32,700 nucleotides of DNA from positions 1-32,700 of IMG/VR virus record IMGVR_UViG_3300036846_000821; one strand, written 5' to 3'. This DNA is from a virus. Positions 1 to 6,490 of the stretch are shown in pieces. Position 1 is the stretch's first letter; every line of letters begins with the position of its first letter. A program made the position numbers and the translations under genes. Below the pieces are notes generated by a model. The model did not search any database and was not told the origin of the DNA. It saw only the letters and a program-made list of their open reading frames with translations.

Positions 1-204
1 CGCGGTGCCGAGGAACGCGGGCAACTTGTCGGTGGGTGGTTCGGGGATTCCGGCCAGCATCCGGCGGACCTTCTCGCTGCAGTAGCCGAGGTCGGAGATC
101 CCGATTCGGAAGTCGGCGGACTGTTGGCTGCGTTCGGAGTAGGTGGAGGTCTGTTGGATCGCGTCGTAGACGGCGGAGGCTAGAGCCTGTTCCTCGTCGT
201 TCAT
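1..204 (-). CDS. Cas4/RecB-like exonuclease, N-terminal part (cut by window edge)
   Basis: Only the first 68 codons are in the window; the gene continues past base 1. After a polar lead come ISDLGYCSEKVRRMLAG and TDKLPAFLGTA, the N-terminal pattern of Cas4/RecB-type PD-(D/E)XK exonucleases of actinophages. Such enzymes resect DNA ends for single-strand annealing, which fits the Rad52-like gene at 533-1165 in the same leftward run. The catalytic motifs are outside the window. The ATG at 204 lies 7 nt after an OIR repeat, and the AGGA in the repeat's arm is the only Shine-Dalgarno-like sequence at a workable distance. The function call rests on the N-terminal pattern alone. Confidence 0.65.
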   Translation of the reverse strand, partial: MNDEEQALASAVYDAIQQTSTYSERSQQSADFRIGISDLGYCSEKVRRMLAGIPEPPTDKLPAFLGTA

Positions 205-208
205 CAGG

Positions 209-412
209 TCAGGTCCTGTGGACAGGACGTTGTGGGTCATCCAGTTCCCTCCATCCGTGGGCTCGCGCAGCGTCGGTGCGGTCCTGATGGATCTCGTACT
301 TGCGGGACCCGTGGTCGGTGCGGCACGGCGACCCCGGCGGGGCACCGCATCTGGTGCACCCGTACTGCAGCGCCACCTTGCGCCACGTGATCATCGGCTT
401 ACCCGTCGGCAT
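209..412 (-). CDS. Small Cys/His (zinc-binding type) phage protein, 67 aa
   Basis: CTRCGAPPGSPC followed by an H/R-rich stretch (YEIHQDRTDAARAHGW) looks like the small single zinc-finger proteins common in actinophages; the exact role is unknown. The last residues, RPVHRT, are encoded by the OIR repeat at 212-229, and the TGA stop directly follows it. The ATG at 412 overlaps the previous gene by 14 nt; a second ATG at 394 (MITW) just after that gene's TAA is an alternative start. Confidence 0.7.
   Translation of the reverse strand: MPTGKPMITWRKVALQYGCTRCGAPPGSPCRTDHGSRKYEIHQDRTDAARAHGWRELDDPQRPVHRT
212..229 (-). repeat. OIR copy 1
   Basis: GGTCCTGT-GG-ACAGGAC with one mismatch in the last base; read leftward the spacer is CC. 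It encodes the C-terminus of the 209-412 gene and may supply the AGGA ribosome binding site for the 1-204 gene. Confidence 0.9.
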
Positions 413-536
413 AGTGCTGCTCGTCGGTGCATTCGCAGCGGGTGGGGGTGTCGGTGTCGAAGTCCCAGGCTTGCCCGGTGCAGTTCTGGTGTTTGCCTTG
501 GATGCATTCGGGACACCAGATCGGTGCCCCGTTCAC
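399..536 (-). CDS. Small zinc-ribbon-like protein, 45 aa
   Basis: GTG start overlaps the TGA of the Rad52-like gene (GTGA). The product has a CPEC knuckle, then C at residue 19 and a CEC near the end (WCPECIQGKHQNC, RCECTDEQH), spacing typical of small metal-binding actinophage proteins. No function can be assigned. It is translationally coupled to the genes on both sides. Confidence 0.65.
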   Translation of the reverse strand: MNGAPIWCPECIQGKHQNCTGQAWDFDTDTPTRCECTDEQHYADG

Positions 537-1165
537 GCCCCGACCTCCTGCTGGCTCGGCATCCCGGCCTGCTCCTCGGTGACGGACTGCGTGTCGGTGA
601 CCTCGGTGGCGCCGAGGGAGTGTTCCAGATTCGCTTTCTGCTCGTCGGTCAACCCCTCGTCTGGTCCTGTGGACAGGACCTTGGGTCGGGGGACGACACC
701 CCGGATCACGTCGCGGGTGGAGCCCTGGTCATACAGGGACAGGCCGAACTGGTTACCGAGGTTGATGCAGCACCGCTTCAAGGCGTCGGAGGCGGCGGTC
801 TTCATCGCGTTGTCGTGGGCCTCGGCGAGTAGGTACTCCGGTGAGGCGTTGGACCCGACGGCGGCGTCGGAGTAGACGGCCAGCGTGGTCCCCTCGGTGT
901 CGCGGATGGTGACCTGGACCTTGGCGAACCACATAGGTTCGACCATCGGCTTGTCGTCCTGGGTGTTGTACTGGCGGACGCCGACGAGGTACTGGTCGAG
1001 GAGTTCGATATCGAAGTTGCAGAGGTCGAACATCCGGATCAGGTGGGCGCGGACGTCGAAAGATTCCAGGTACGACAACTGCTTGCCGCCCTGGTTTCGC
1101 TTGGCGACCCGCGAGGCGTGGATGGGCTTGTCCAGTACGACGATCTGTTGTGGTGTGAGTGGCAC
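533..1165 (-). CDS. Rad52-like single-strand annealing protein
   Basis: 210 aa. The segment AMKTAASDALKRCCINLG followed by NQFGLSLYDQG is the signature of the Rad52/Rad22 family of phage annealing proteins. Upstream YLESFDVRAHLIRMF and the strand pattern around VTIRDTEGTTLAVY fit the conserved core. These proteins pair complementary single strands during recombination, here probably with the exonuclease at 1-204. The GTG at 1165 is chosen because it follows the shared leader AAGGGGAGCAACC; upstream in-frame codons run through an OIR. A second OIR (663-680) lies in frame in the variable C-terminal tail, encoding KVLSTGP, beyond the conserved fold. Confidence 0.88.
   Translation of the reverse strand: MPLTPQQIVVLDKPIHASRVAKRNQGGKQLSYLESFDVRAHLIRMFDLCNFDIELLDQYLVGVRQYNTQDDKPMVEPMWFAKVQVTIRDTEGTTLAVYSDAAVGSNASPEYLLAEAHDNAMKTAASDALKRCCINLGNQFGLSLYDQGSTRDVIRGVVPRPKVLSTGPDEGLTDEQKANLEHSLGATEVTDTQSVTEEQAGMPSQQEVGA
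663..680 (-). repeat. OIR copy 2 (inside the Rad52-like gene)
   Basis: Perfect arms, spacer GG on + (CC as transcribed). It is read in frame as VLSTG in the C-terminal tail. Confidence 0.95.
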
Positions 1166-1182
1166 GGTTGCTCCCCTTGGTA

Positions 1183-1200
1183 GGTCCTGTGGACAGGACC
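1183..1200 (-). repeat. OIR copy 3
   Basis: Perfect arms, spacer CC as transcribed. It fills the gap between the TAG of the HNH gene (1201-1203) and the leader of the Rad52-like gene. Confidence 0.95.
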
Positions 1201-1548
1201 CTAGACCCGACCACCGACACAACTCAGGCGGTCTTGGATTGTCCAGAGCAGATCCAGGTCAACTGGCCCACTCGTGAGGTGCCCTCGGTTTCGTCGAGCG
1301 TTCTCAGCCCGAGTACACGGGTCAAGATGAGCAGGGTTCACACACCGCTTCACCCGGCACAGGTGGTCGAGGTCGAAACCGTTGGGGATCGGACCCACCA
1401 GTTCCTCGTAGGCGATCCGGTGTGCGTACCGAGTTCCTGGGGTACTCCGCCAGAAGGTCCCGTAGCCGATGGACGGGAGCCACAACCAGCAGCCGCTGGT
1501 CTTCTCTACCTTTGACCAGAATCTGACCTGTTCGAGTTCCGAAAGCAC
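1201..1548 (-). CDS. HNH endonuclease
   Basis: 115 aa from GTG 1548 (an in-frame TTG at 1584 would give 127 aa). RFWSKVEKTSGCWLWLPS, then YAHRIAYEELVG, then FDLDHLCRVKRCVNPAHLDP is the canonical layout of free-standing phage HNH nucleases: the D-H pair in LDHLC, two Cys, and the N-P-A-H-L end. It probably acts as a homing or packaging-linked DNA nickase. No good Shine-Dalgarno is present. A TTGGAC/AAGAAT pair (1579-1584, 1555-1560, 18 bp apart) ends 6 nt before GTG 1548, so a leaderless transcript is possible. It sits back to back with the lone rightward gene at 1587. Confidence 0.85.
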   Translation of the reverse strand: MLSELEQVRFWSKVEKTSGCWLWLPSIGYGTFWRSTPGTRYAHRIAYEELVGPIPNGFDLDHLCRVKRCVNPAHLDPCTRAENARRNRGHLTSGPVDLDLLWTIQDRLSCVGGRV

Positions 1549-1572
1549 CCCTCTATTCTTGCCTAGATAGGG

Positions 1573-1578
1573 TACTAT
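1573..1578 (+). promoter_or_regulatory. Candidate -10 box for a leaderless rightward gene
   Basis: TACTAT ends 8 nt before the GTG at 1587, and no Shine-Dalgarno is visible. This spacing is usual for leaderless mRNAs in actinobacteria. No clear -35 is seen. Confidence 0.35.
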
Positions 1579-1586
1579 GTCCAACC

Positions 1587-1844
1587 GTGTTGACGCTTGA
1601 CTTTTCAGACGCGCCGAAGGACCCGATCGAACGCCTGGTGTGGCTGTCCGGGGTGCAGGCAGCCGTAGACCGGGACCTGAACGCCGAGTACCAGCGGACC
1701 TACTACGACGCGCGGCAGACCGGGCGGTTCGACACGGCCTTGCGGCTCCGGTTCCACAGCCGAAAAAAGGCCCTGGCTTTCACCAGGGCCGAAAACGAAC
1801 GTCGGGGTCGGGGGTGGAAGTGGGGGGACGGGCTCTCCACCTGA
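1587..1844 (+). CDS. Conserved hypothetical protein, 85 aa, lone rightward gene
   Basis: A basic-acidic helical protein: DPIERLVWLSGVQAAVDRDL, then EYQRTYYDARQTGRF, LHSRKKALAFTRAENE-like arginine-rich end and WKWGDGL. Its even codon composition and mixed helical pattern look like a real gene, not a shadow. It is the only gene on the + strand in the left 23 kb and lies between the HNH gene and a strong terminator hairpin. An independent accessory unit is plausible; its function is unknown. Confidence 0.6.
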   Translation: MLTLDFSDAPKDPIERLVWLSGVQAAVDRDLNAEYQRTYYDARQTGRFDTALRLRFHSRKKALAFTRAENERRGRGWKWGDGLST

Positions 1845-1860
1845 GTTGCCGTCCCCCCAC
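1820..1860 (+). terminator. Terminator hairpin after the rightward gene
   Basis: Perfect 12-bp arms (1820-1831, GTGGGGGGACGG; 1849-1860) with a 17-nt loop that holds the TGA stop of the 1587 gene. No U-tract follows, so it may be bidirectional. Confidence 0.55.
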
Positions 1861-1870
1861 TCCGCTAGTC

Positions 1871-1897
1871 CGTCACCGTTCCCCCGATGCGGTGACG
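1871..1897. terminator. Second hairpin between convergent genes
   Basis: CGTCACCG (1871-1878) and CGGTGACG (1890-1897) with an 11-nt loop, between the ends of the 1587 and 1941 genes. It could stop transcription from either side. Confidence 0.35.
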
Positions 1898-1940
1898 ACG
1901 CCCCACCGTCGCACTGCGTGAGTAGCGCGGCGGGGACACT

Positions 1941-2354
1941 CTATGCGTTGCACATCGCCTTGACCTTCTTGACCTCGTCGATGACGTGGACGTCGAGGAC
2001 AGGCTTCGGCTTCGCCACCACCAGGTCCGGGTGGTAATCGATCGTGACCTCACGGCCCTGGGCGATCTCGATGGCTTTGTCGAACGCAGCGAGAACCTCT
2101 TCTTTGGTGCGTCCGGGTGCGTCGTTCCAGTGCGGAACCTCGGGGTACAGATTGTTGTTCGTGCCGAGGATGCCCGCCGCGCTGAGCAGCAGGACGCAGG
2201 CGTCGTAGGTGATGGAGTCTGCTCCGCCACTGGATTCGAGGATCGCCTGTGCGGCGCAGACGTTCCCGTAGGCGTCTCTGCCCTGGTGCTGGGTCCAGCC
2301 GTGTGCCACCTTGGTGCGGGCCAGGGTCAGGACGATTGCTGTGCTGGTGCTCAC
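1941..2354 (-). CDS. DUF6197-like protein
   Basis: 137 aa. ARTKVAHGWTQHQGRDAYGN, then a middle helix with ITYDACVLLLSAAGIL, then HWNDAPGRTKEEVLAAFDKA match the layout of the DUF6197 family (GWTQG-type start, WND-PGRT-EEV end). The role of that family is unknown. GTG 2354 is chosen because the shared leader AAAGGGAGCAACC lies just upstream, itself preceded by an OIR. The C-terminal LVVAKPKPVLDVHVIDEVKK is an extension beyond the usual core. Confidence 0.65.
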   Translation of the reverse strand: MSTSTAIVLTLARTKVAHGWTQHQGRDAYGNVCAAQAILESSGGADSITYDACVLLLSAAGILGTNNNLYPEVPHWNDAPGRTKEEVLAAFDKAIEIAQGREVTIDYHPDLVVAKPKPVLDVHVIDEVKKVKAMCNA

Positions 2355-2381
2355 TTTCGGTTGCTCCCTTTCATGGATGGT

Positions 2382-2399
2382 GGTCCTGTGCACAGGACC
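2382..2399. repeat. OIR copy 4
   Basis: Perfect 18-bp palindrome, spacer GC. Between the stop of the 2403-2642 gene and the leader of the 1941-2354 gene. Confidence 0.95.
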
Positions 2400-2402
2400 T
2401 GT

Positions 2403-2642
2403 TCAGGTGTCGTCGCTCCTCTCCCACATGTCGTGTAGTTGTCGGATCTCTCTGTATCTGCGTCGGGTCCGGCCTATCCGTAGATGCCAGTAGGCCAGGC
2501 CGACCATGACCGGGGTCAGCAGTTTCAGGAACCACGAGTCGTGGTCCACGGTCAGCATGATGACCAGGTTTCCGGCGGCGTTGGCGAGCAGGAACGTGGC
2601 GATCAGACGCCCGAGGAGGTCCGAGGATCGCCACAGGTTCAC
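2403..2642 (-). CDS. Small membrane protein, 79 aa
   Basis: Two predicted membrane segments (LLGRLIATFLLANAAGNLVI and FLKLLTPVMVGLAYWHL) followed by an Arg-rich cytoplasmic tail (RIGRTRRRYREI). GTG start overlaps the TGA of the upstream gene (GTGA). Function unknown; it belongs with the neighbouring small membrane gene at 2639. Confidence 0.65.
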   Translation of the reverse strand: MNLWRSSDLLGRLIATFLLANAAGNLVIMLTVDHDSWFLKLLTPVMVGLAYWHLRIGRTRRRYREIRQLHDMWERSDDT

Positions 2643-2896
2643 AGCGGCGGACCTACGTACTGCTGGCAGCCGCACCTGCGGGTCGGGGAATCCGCGTGGT
2701 GGCATTCTCCTTCTCCGTCCTCGTGGAATGAGACGTGGTGTCTGCACCCGCACACCGGGTCTTCCCTCCTCCGTCTCTCGATCGTCCGCTGTTTGCGTTC
2801 CTGGTGGATGAGGACCAGGTAGGTGCCGTAGACGGCGACGAGGACGGTGGAGCAGGTGATGATGGATCCGATCAGGATCCCGGACCACACGTTCAC
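2639..2896 (-). CDS. Small membrane protein with Cys/His tail, 85 aa
   Basis: An N-terminal hydrophobic helix (ILIGSIITCSTVLVAVYGTY) is followed by a basic stretch and a Cys/His-rich end (VCGCRHHVSFHEDGEGECHH, RRCGCQQ). GTG 2896 makes a GTGA overlap with the upstream stop and has GAGGAG seven nt upstream; GTG 2902 is a poorer alternative. Possibly a membrane-anchored metal-binding protein; function unknown. Confidence 0.6.
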   Translation of the reverse strand: MNVWSGILIGSIITCSTVLVAVYGTYLVLIHQERKQRTIERRRREDPVCGCRHHVSFHEDGEGECHHADSPTRRCGCQQYVGPPL

Positions 2897-3108
2897 AGCC
2901 ACTCTCCTCTCGACGGCATGTAGACCTCACCGGGTTGCCGGTGGGCGTAGTGGGTGGAGTCCTCCACCGCCCGGACCGCGATCTTTCCGTCACCGTCGAT
3001 CAGGGTCCGGGCGCTGAGCGGGTCGTCCAGTTTCTCCAACAGGACCATGAGGTTTCGCCGGGTCAGTTCCACAATCGGGATTCCTGGCTCGTCGTCGAGG
3101 TACCTCAT
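2893..3108 (-). CDS. Hypothetical protein, 71 aa
   Basis: ATG overlaps the upstream TGA (ATGA). Soluble mixed alpha/beta product with IVELTRRNLMVLLEKLDDP and RTLIDGDGKIAVRAVED, then HYAHRQPGEVYMPSRGEW. Similar short proteins occur next to DUF4314-type genes in actinophages, but no function is known. Confidence 0.65.
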   Translation of the reverse strand: MRYLDDEPGIPIVELTRRNLMVLLEKLDDPLSARTLIDGDGKIAVRAVEDSTHYAHRQPGEVYMPSRGEWL

Positions 3109-3326
3109 CTGATCACCGTGAACGGGTCGGAGGACAGCAGGATCAGGCTCCTCCCGTTGTCCCAGTCCACGAAGATCTGGGTCGGCGCCGCGATGAGCAG
3201 GTCGTTTCCGAGGTACGCGACGTCTCCGATCCCGATGACGGTGCCGGTGGTGCCGACCTCGATCGGGCACGGGTCGTTGGGCATGATGCCGGTCATCTGA
3301 ACCCGGTCTCCTACGTTCGGGACCAT
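3105..3326 (-). CDS. DUF4314-like small beta protein
   Basis: 73 aa starting MVPNVGDRVQMTG, with PIEVGTTGTVIG and a closing FVDWDNGRSLILLSSDPFTV. This is the pattern of DUF4314 phage proteins (GDRV.L...., G..GTV, W.DNG..L.LL.G.D.....). They form a small SH3-like barrel of unknown role. ATG 3326 shares one base with the upstream TGA (TGATG); an earlier ATG at 3341 is less likely. Confidence 0.75.
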   Translation of the reverse strand: MVPNVGDRVQMTGIMPNDPCPIEVGTTGTVIGIGDVAYLGNDLLIAAPTQIFVDWDNGRSLILLSSDPFTVIR

Positions 3327-3838
3327 CAGTAGTGCTCGCATCCCGCGTGGACACAGTCACCTTCGCTGTACCCGTGTGAACAGTGGGACGGTTTTGGTCG
3401 CGGCTCCGGCTTCGGCGGGAGTTGTTTCGTCCAGTCCGTCTGTGGCTGGAACTGGGTCTGGTGCGGTGGCCTGGACGGGTCGCCTGCTTCGAGTTCCAGG
3501 TTGTGGATGACGTTGGCCCGCTCATGCTCAATGTCGATCATCGCCTTCTCCATCACCACCTCCCCGCGTGCCTGGCGGAGTGCCTTGCGTTGCTTCATGG
3601 ACAGCACCTCCCGTTCGGCGGCGTTGTTGAACACGATCGGGTCGACCCGGTTGCTGAACCAGGACGTGGACCAGCCAGCGCCAACACTGACCGGGACCAG
3701 CAGGATCGCGCAGGTCAGCGCAGCCCACGAGAACTGCATGGCGGTGGTGATGAGGAGCCCTACCGCTCCGAGTCCAGCGATGATCGTGACCGCCAGAGAG
3801 GCGAGCATCATCACTCGGGTCATCTGGTCTTCGTTCAT
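3326..3838 (-). CDS. Membrane protein with two helices and a long cytoplasmic tail, 170 aa
   Basis: Two hydrophobic segments near the N-terminus (MLASLAVTIIAGLGAVGLLI and WAALTCAILLVPVSVGAGW), then a charged helix rich in K/R/E (MKQRKALRQARGEVVMEKAM), then Pro-rich sequence and a Cys/His end (HCSHGYSEGDCVHAGCEHY). Coupled to its neighbours by ATGA and TGATG overlaps. Function unknown. Confidence 0.65.
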   Translation of the reverse strand: MNEDQMTRVMMLASLAVTIIAGLGAVGLLITTAMQFSWAALTCAILLVPVSVGAGWSTSWFSNRVDPIVFNNAAEREVLSMKQRKALRQARGEVVMEKAMIDIEHERANVIHNLELEAGDPSRPPHQTQFQPQTDWTKQLPPKPEPRPKPSHCSHGYSEGDCVHAGCEHY

Positions 3839-4104
3839 GCCAGCGTCCCCCGCTCGTACCGGTCGACCGTCTCGATGGTGAGGGACTGCCACTCGGCGAC
3901 GTCGGCGGCGTCCGGGCCGAAGATCGCGTCGTAGGACAGGCCGACGGTGACGGTGTGGACCAGGTGGTCGTCGGACTGCTGGTAGACGCTCAGCACCCCC
4001 GTGTGGGGGCCTGTGCGGCTCACCACGGCCAGGTACTTGTTGTTGTCTACGGTGCCGCCCCACACATAGTCGGGCCTTTCTTCGAGGTCGTGCAGTTGTT
4101 TCAT
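3835..4104 (-). CDS. Hypothetical protein, 89 aa
   Basis: Starts MKQLHDLEERPDYVWGG directly after the shared leader GGAAGGGAGCAACC. Predicted mostly beta (KYLAVVSRTG, GVLSVYQQ, HLVHTVTVGLSYDAIFGPD) ending in a helix with AEWQSLTIETVDRYE. It is the first gene after OIR copy 5. No family recognised. Confidence 0.65.
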   Translation of the reverse strand: MKQLHDLEERPDYVWGGTVDNNKYLAVVSRTGPHTGVLSVYQQSDDHLVHTVTVGLSYDAIFGPDAADVAEWQSLTIETVDRYERGTLA

Positions 4105-4128
4105 GGTTGCTCCCTTCCTTGCCTTTCT

Positions 4129-4146
4129 GGTCCTGTGGACAGGACC
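4129..4146 (-). repeat. OIR copy 5
   Basis: Perfect arms, spacer CC as transcribed. Its first transcribed G is the last base of the TAG stop of the VRR-NUC gene. Confidence 0.95.
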
Positions 4147-4451
4147 TATCTGAGAACCTCCGGGATGATCTGGAGCAGATCTGCTGGACGCCACACGTGC
4201 ACGTCGGGTAGTTCCTCGATCCACTTCTTCTGTTCGGCCTGGACGGTGCCCTTCGTGGTCTTCAACTCCGCGAACACCACCTGGCCTCGGCGGGCCAGGA
4301 CCAGGTCGGGGAATCCTTTGTTCCCCTGGACCGGGGTGCGCCACCCCTTCACGGTGCGGGCGGGTCGGAAGTGGGCGACCCGCCACCCTCGGTACTGGGC
4401 CAGTTCGATCACGGCGTCGGTGAACTGGCTTTCGTTCATCGGAAGGTTCAT
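4146..4451 (-). CDS. VRR-NUC domain nuclease
   Basis: 101 aa, full domain length. GFPDLVLARRGQVVFAELKT gives the PD-(D/E)XK site: D49, E62 and K64, followed by Q71 in TVQAEQKKWIEEL. VRR-NUC proteins in phages are small nucleases thought to cut branched or damaged DNA. ATG overlaps the upstream TGA (ATGA). The stop TAG runs into OIR copy 5. It lies within the recombination/replication block. Confidence 0.88.
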   Translation of the reverse strand: MNLPMNESQFTDAVIELAQYRGWRVAHFRPARTVKGWRTPVQGNKGFPDLVLARRGQVVFAELKTTKGTVQAEQKKWIEELPDVHVWRPADLLQIIPEVLR

Positions 4452-5734
4452 GCCTCTAGAGCCTCCCGTAGCAGCGACAACTTGGCTTCGGCGTCCGTGG
4501 CCTGCCGGTCGGCGGCAGCCAGCCTGGTTTTCAGGTCGGCGTTCTCAGCCTCCAACGCGGTCTTCTCGGCCTCCAACGCAGCGACGTGGGCGTGGTCGGG
4601 GGGCTTGGTCCCGACCACGTCCTGCAGGAGTTCGATCACGGCCTCCACCTGCTCCCGGAGCAGCCGGTTAGTCCTGCCGGACTCGGTCGCTTTCTCTCTG
4701 GCCTCCGGTCCCCACAGGTCCTCTGCCGCATTGTCGGTGTGGTAGATCCGGATGTGTCCGCCGATGCCCCGGTTGTGTTCGGCGACGTATTCGTGGCTGG
4801 TGCCCAGGCAGGCTTTGCACCGGAACAGGGTGCCGTTGGTCTCGAACAGGTCGTCTGCCTTGCCGGTGGTGCCCTTGCCGCTGGCGTACGGCGTCCACTC
4901 AGCCTCGGTCCTGTCCACAGGACTTGTCTCCTGCGGGGGCAGGTAGTCGGCAGGTTCGGCGGGCGTGTCCTGGTAGGTCACCGCCGCCACCGTGGTGTCG
5001 GTCTCAGGGGGGACGGGATGCTCGGGGGAGTTCAGTGCCTCCGCCAACTCTCGGGCCTTCCGTTCCACGAGACGCCGGTCGGCGTCGTCGAGCAGCAGTT
5101 TCGGGTCTCGGACCACCGGGTTGGTGGACACCAGGCTGTTGTCCTTCTCGTCGGTGCTGGGCTTCCCAGACACCTGGACACAGTGCCGGACGAACCACAG
5201 CCGCGCCGACCTGGTCTGCCGGTCGGTGTTCCGGGCATAGATCTGGAATGGTTCGGACCCGTCCGGCGGGTACAGCATGATGCTGTTCTGCCGCAGCCGG
5301 TAGCGGGCTCCGTAGGAGTTCACCGCCTCTAGAATTACTTCCTGTAGATCATCGTGATAGGCGCGAAGTTGACGGCGTTCAATCCGTTCCCGCGATCGGG
5401 TGTCTGTTGCCACTTTCTTTTCTACCTTTCTGGGGTGTCGTCGCCCCTGTGCTTTGCCGGGCCAGTCATGGTCGAGAGGCTCGCCGCACCAGCACAGGTC
5501 GAGTGACCCGTGCACGTCGGAGGGGGTGACCGACTGTGCCCCGCCGCGAGGGGCGGCGCGGGTGCCACGGAACGATCCCTCGAAGTTGTCGGGACCGGCT
5601 TCCTTGGCTTGTTCTTCGGCTTCCTTGGCGCGTTGATCGGCCCACCATGCGTTGGGTCGGCCAGCACCTTTCGTCTTGTCCTCGTCCTCGTCCAAGTTTT
5701 CTACCCGTGCGTTGCGAATACTGTCTTCGGTCAT
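4448..5734 (-). CDS. Large hypothetical protein with zinc-finger-like segment and coiled coil, 428 aa
   Basis: Order: acidic N-terminus; a CWCGEPLDHDWPGKAQG segment; a basic region; a central domain with RLRQNSIMLYPPDGSEPFQI and RLWFVRHC; a Pro-rich linker with an in-frame OIR (SPVDRT); a CKACLGTSHEYVAEH...H finger-like segment; and a C-terminal heptad-rich coiled coil (AALEAEKTALEAENADLKTR). No known family recognised. The ATG at 5734 has TAGGAG upstream. Its OIR is the only copy whose spacer points against transcription. Confidence 0.75.
   Translation of the reverse strand: MTEDSIRNARVENLDEDEDKTKGAGRPNAWWADQRAKEAEEQAKEAGPDNFEGSFRGTRAAPRGGAQSVTPSDVHGSLDLCWCGEPLDHDWPGKAQGRRHPRKVEKKVATDTRSRERIERRQLRAYHDDLQEVILEAVNSYGARYRLRQNSIMLYPPDGSEPFQIYARNTDRQTRSARLWFVRHCVQVSGKPSTDEKDNSLVSTNPVVRDPKLLLDDADRRLVERKARELAEALNSPEHPVPPETDTTVAAVTYQDTPAEPADYLPPQETSPVDRTEAEWTPYASGKGTTGKADDLFETNGTLFRCKACLGTSHEYVAEHNRGIGGHIRIYHTDNAAEDLWGPEAREKATESGRTNRLLREQVEAVIELLQDVVGTKPPDHAHVAALEAEKTALEAENADLKTRLAAADRQATDAEAKLSLLREALEA
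4908..4925 (+). repeat. OIR copy 6 (polarity exception)
   Basis: GGTCCTGT-CC-ACAGGACt on the + strand, inside a leftward gene, so as transcribed the spacer is GG. It encodes SPVDRT in a Pro-rich linker. Confidence 0.9.
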
Positions 5735-5744
5735 TGCCTTTCTC

Positions 5745-6068
5745 CTACGTGAAGAACACCACCTTCCCCCGACAGTCCTGCCGGTAGTTCCCGAGCGGAC
5801 TAGTGAGTGGAACCGTGCCTGGTTCCGTCTCGAACCTGCTGACGATGAACCCCGACTGCTGGGCCTGCTCCGGGGCGTGGTGCACCTGCTGGTGGCAGGT
5901 GGCGCACAGCCACACTCCGTTGCAGGTGCAGTGGGTGTGCTCGTCGTGCACGGATCGGGACCGGCGGTGGTGCCACTGCCCTTGGGGGGCGGGCGCGAGG
6001 CACCGTTGGCACCGGAAGTGCGCCCGGACCTTTACCGCAGTCCGAGTTGTGCTGGGTATCTGACTCAT
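5745..6068 (-). CDS. HNH endonuclease-like protein
   Basis: 107 aa: RTAVKVRAHFRCQRC, then QWHHRRSRSVHDEHTHCTCN, then GVWLCATCHQQVHHAPEQA. The two CxxC pairs (CQRC, CATC) with HH and the final H of CHQQVHH match the HNH zinc-bound fold found in phage genomes. ATG overlaps the upstream TGA. A second HNH beside the one at 1201; the two are of different subtypes. Confidence 0.8.
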   Translation of the reverse strand: MSQIPSTTRTAVKVRAHFRCQRCLAPAPQGQWHHRRSRSVHDEHTHCTCNGVWLCATCHQQVHHAPEQAQQSGFIVSRFETEPGTVPLTSPLGNYRQDCRGKVVFFT

Positions 6069-6490
6069 CCGAGATCGGCGATCTCTTCCAGTAAGTCCTC
6101 GATATCTTCGATCTGGCGTTGATGCATTCGCTCTACTCGGCGCATCCAACGCGACAACCCAGGCTCGGGGTCGACCACACCGAGCACGTTGGCCGCATGT
6201 TCTGCTGACCGCAGCCTGGTCAGCATGTGCCGGTACTGGTTGATAATCCCGTCCAGCGCCTGTCGCGTGGATTGGGTCGGCACAATCTCCCAGGATGTGG
6301 AGAAAGTGCCGACCGTCCACACCACGTCGGTGGCGTTGCGGCGCAGATAGTAGATGACCTGCTGCGCCTCGATCCTGGTGCAGCCCAGGACTTCTCCGAT
6401 GGTCACCCAGTTCCACATTCGGCCCGCGAACCTGGGGTCTTCGATCAGTCGGGACAGGGTGGCGGCGAGCCGTTCAACCCGCGAACTCAT
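6065..6490 (-). CDS. Hypothetical DNA-binding (winged-helix type) protein, 141 aa
   Basis: MWNWVTIGEVLGCTRIEAQQ followed by VIYYLRRN resembles a helix-turn-helix with a following strand. The C-terminal half is helical and charged (RQIEDIEDLLEEIADLG), possibly for oligomerisation. ATG overlaps the upstream TGA. The DNA-binding call is inference from the local pattern. Confidence 0.6.
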   Translation of the reverse strand: MSSRVERLAATLSRLIEDPRFAGRMWNWVTIGEVLGCTRIEAQQVIYYLRRNATDVVWTVGTFSTSWEIVPTQSTRQALDGIINQYRHMLTRLRSAEHAANVLGVVDPEPGLSRWMRRVERMHQRQIEDIEDLLEEIADLG

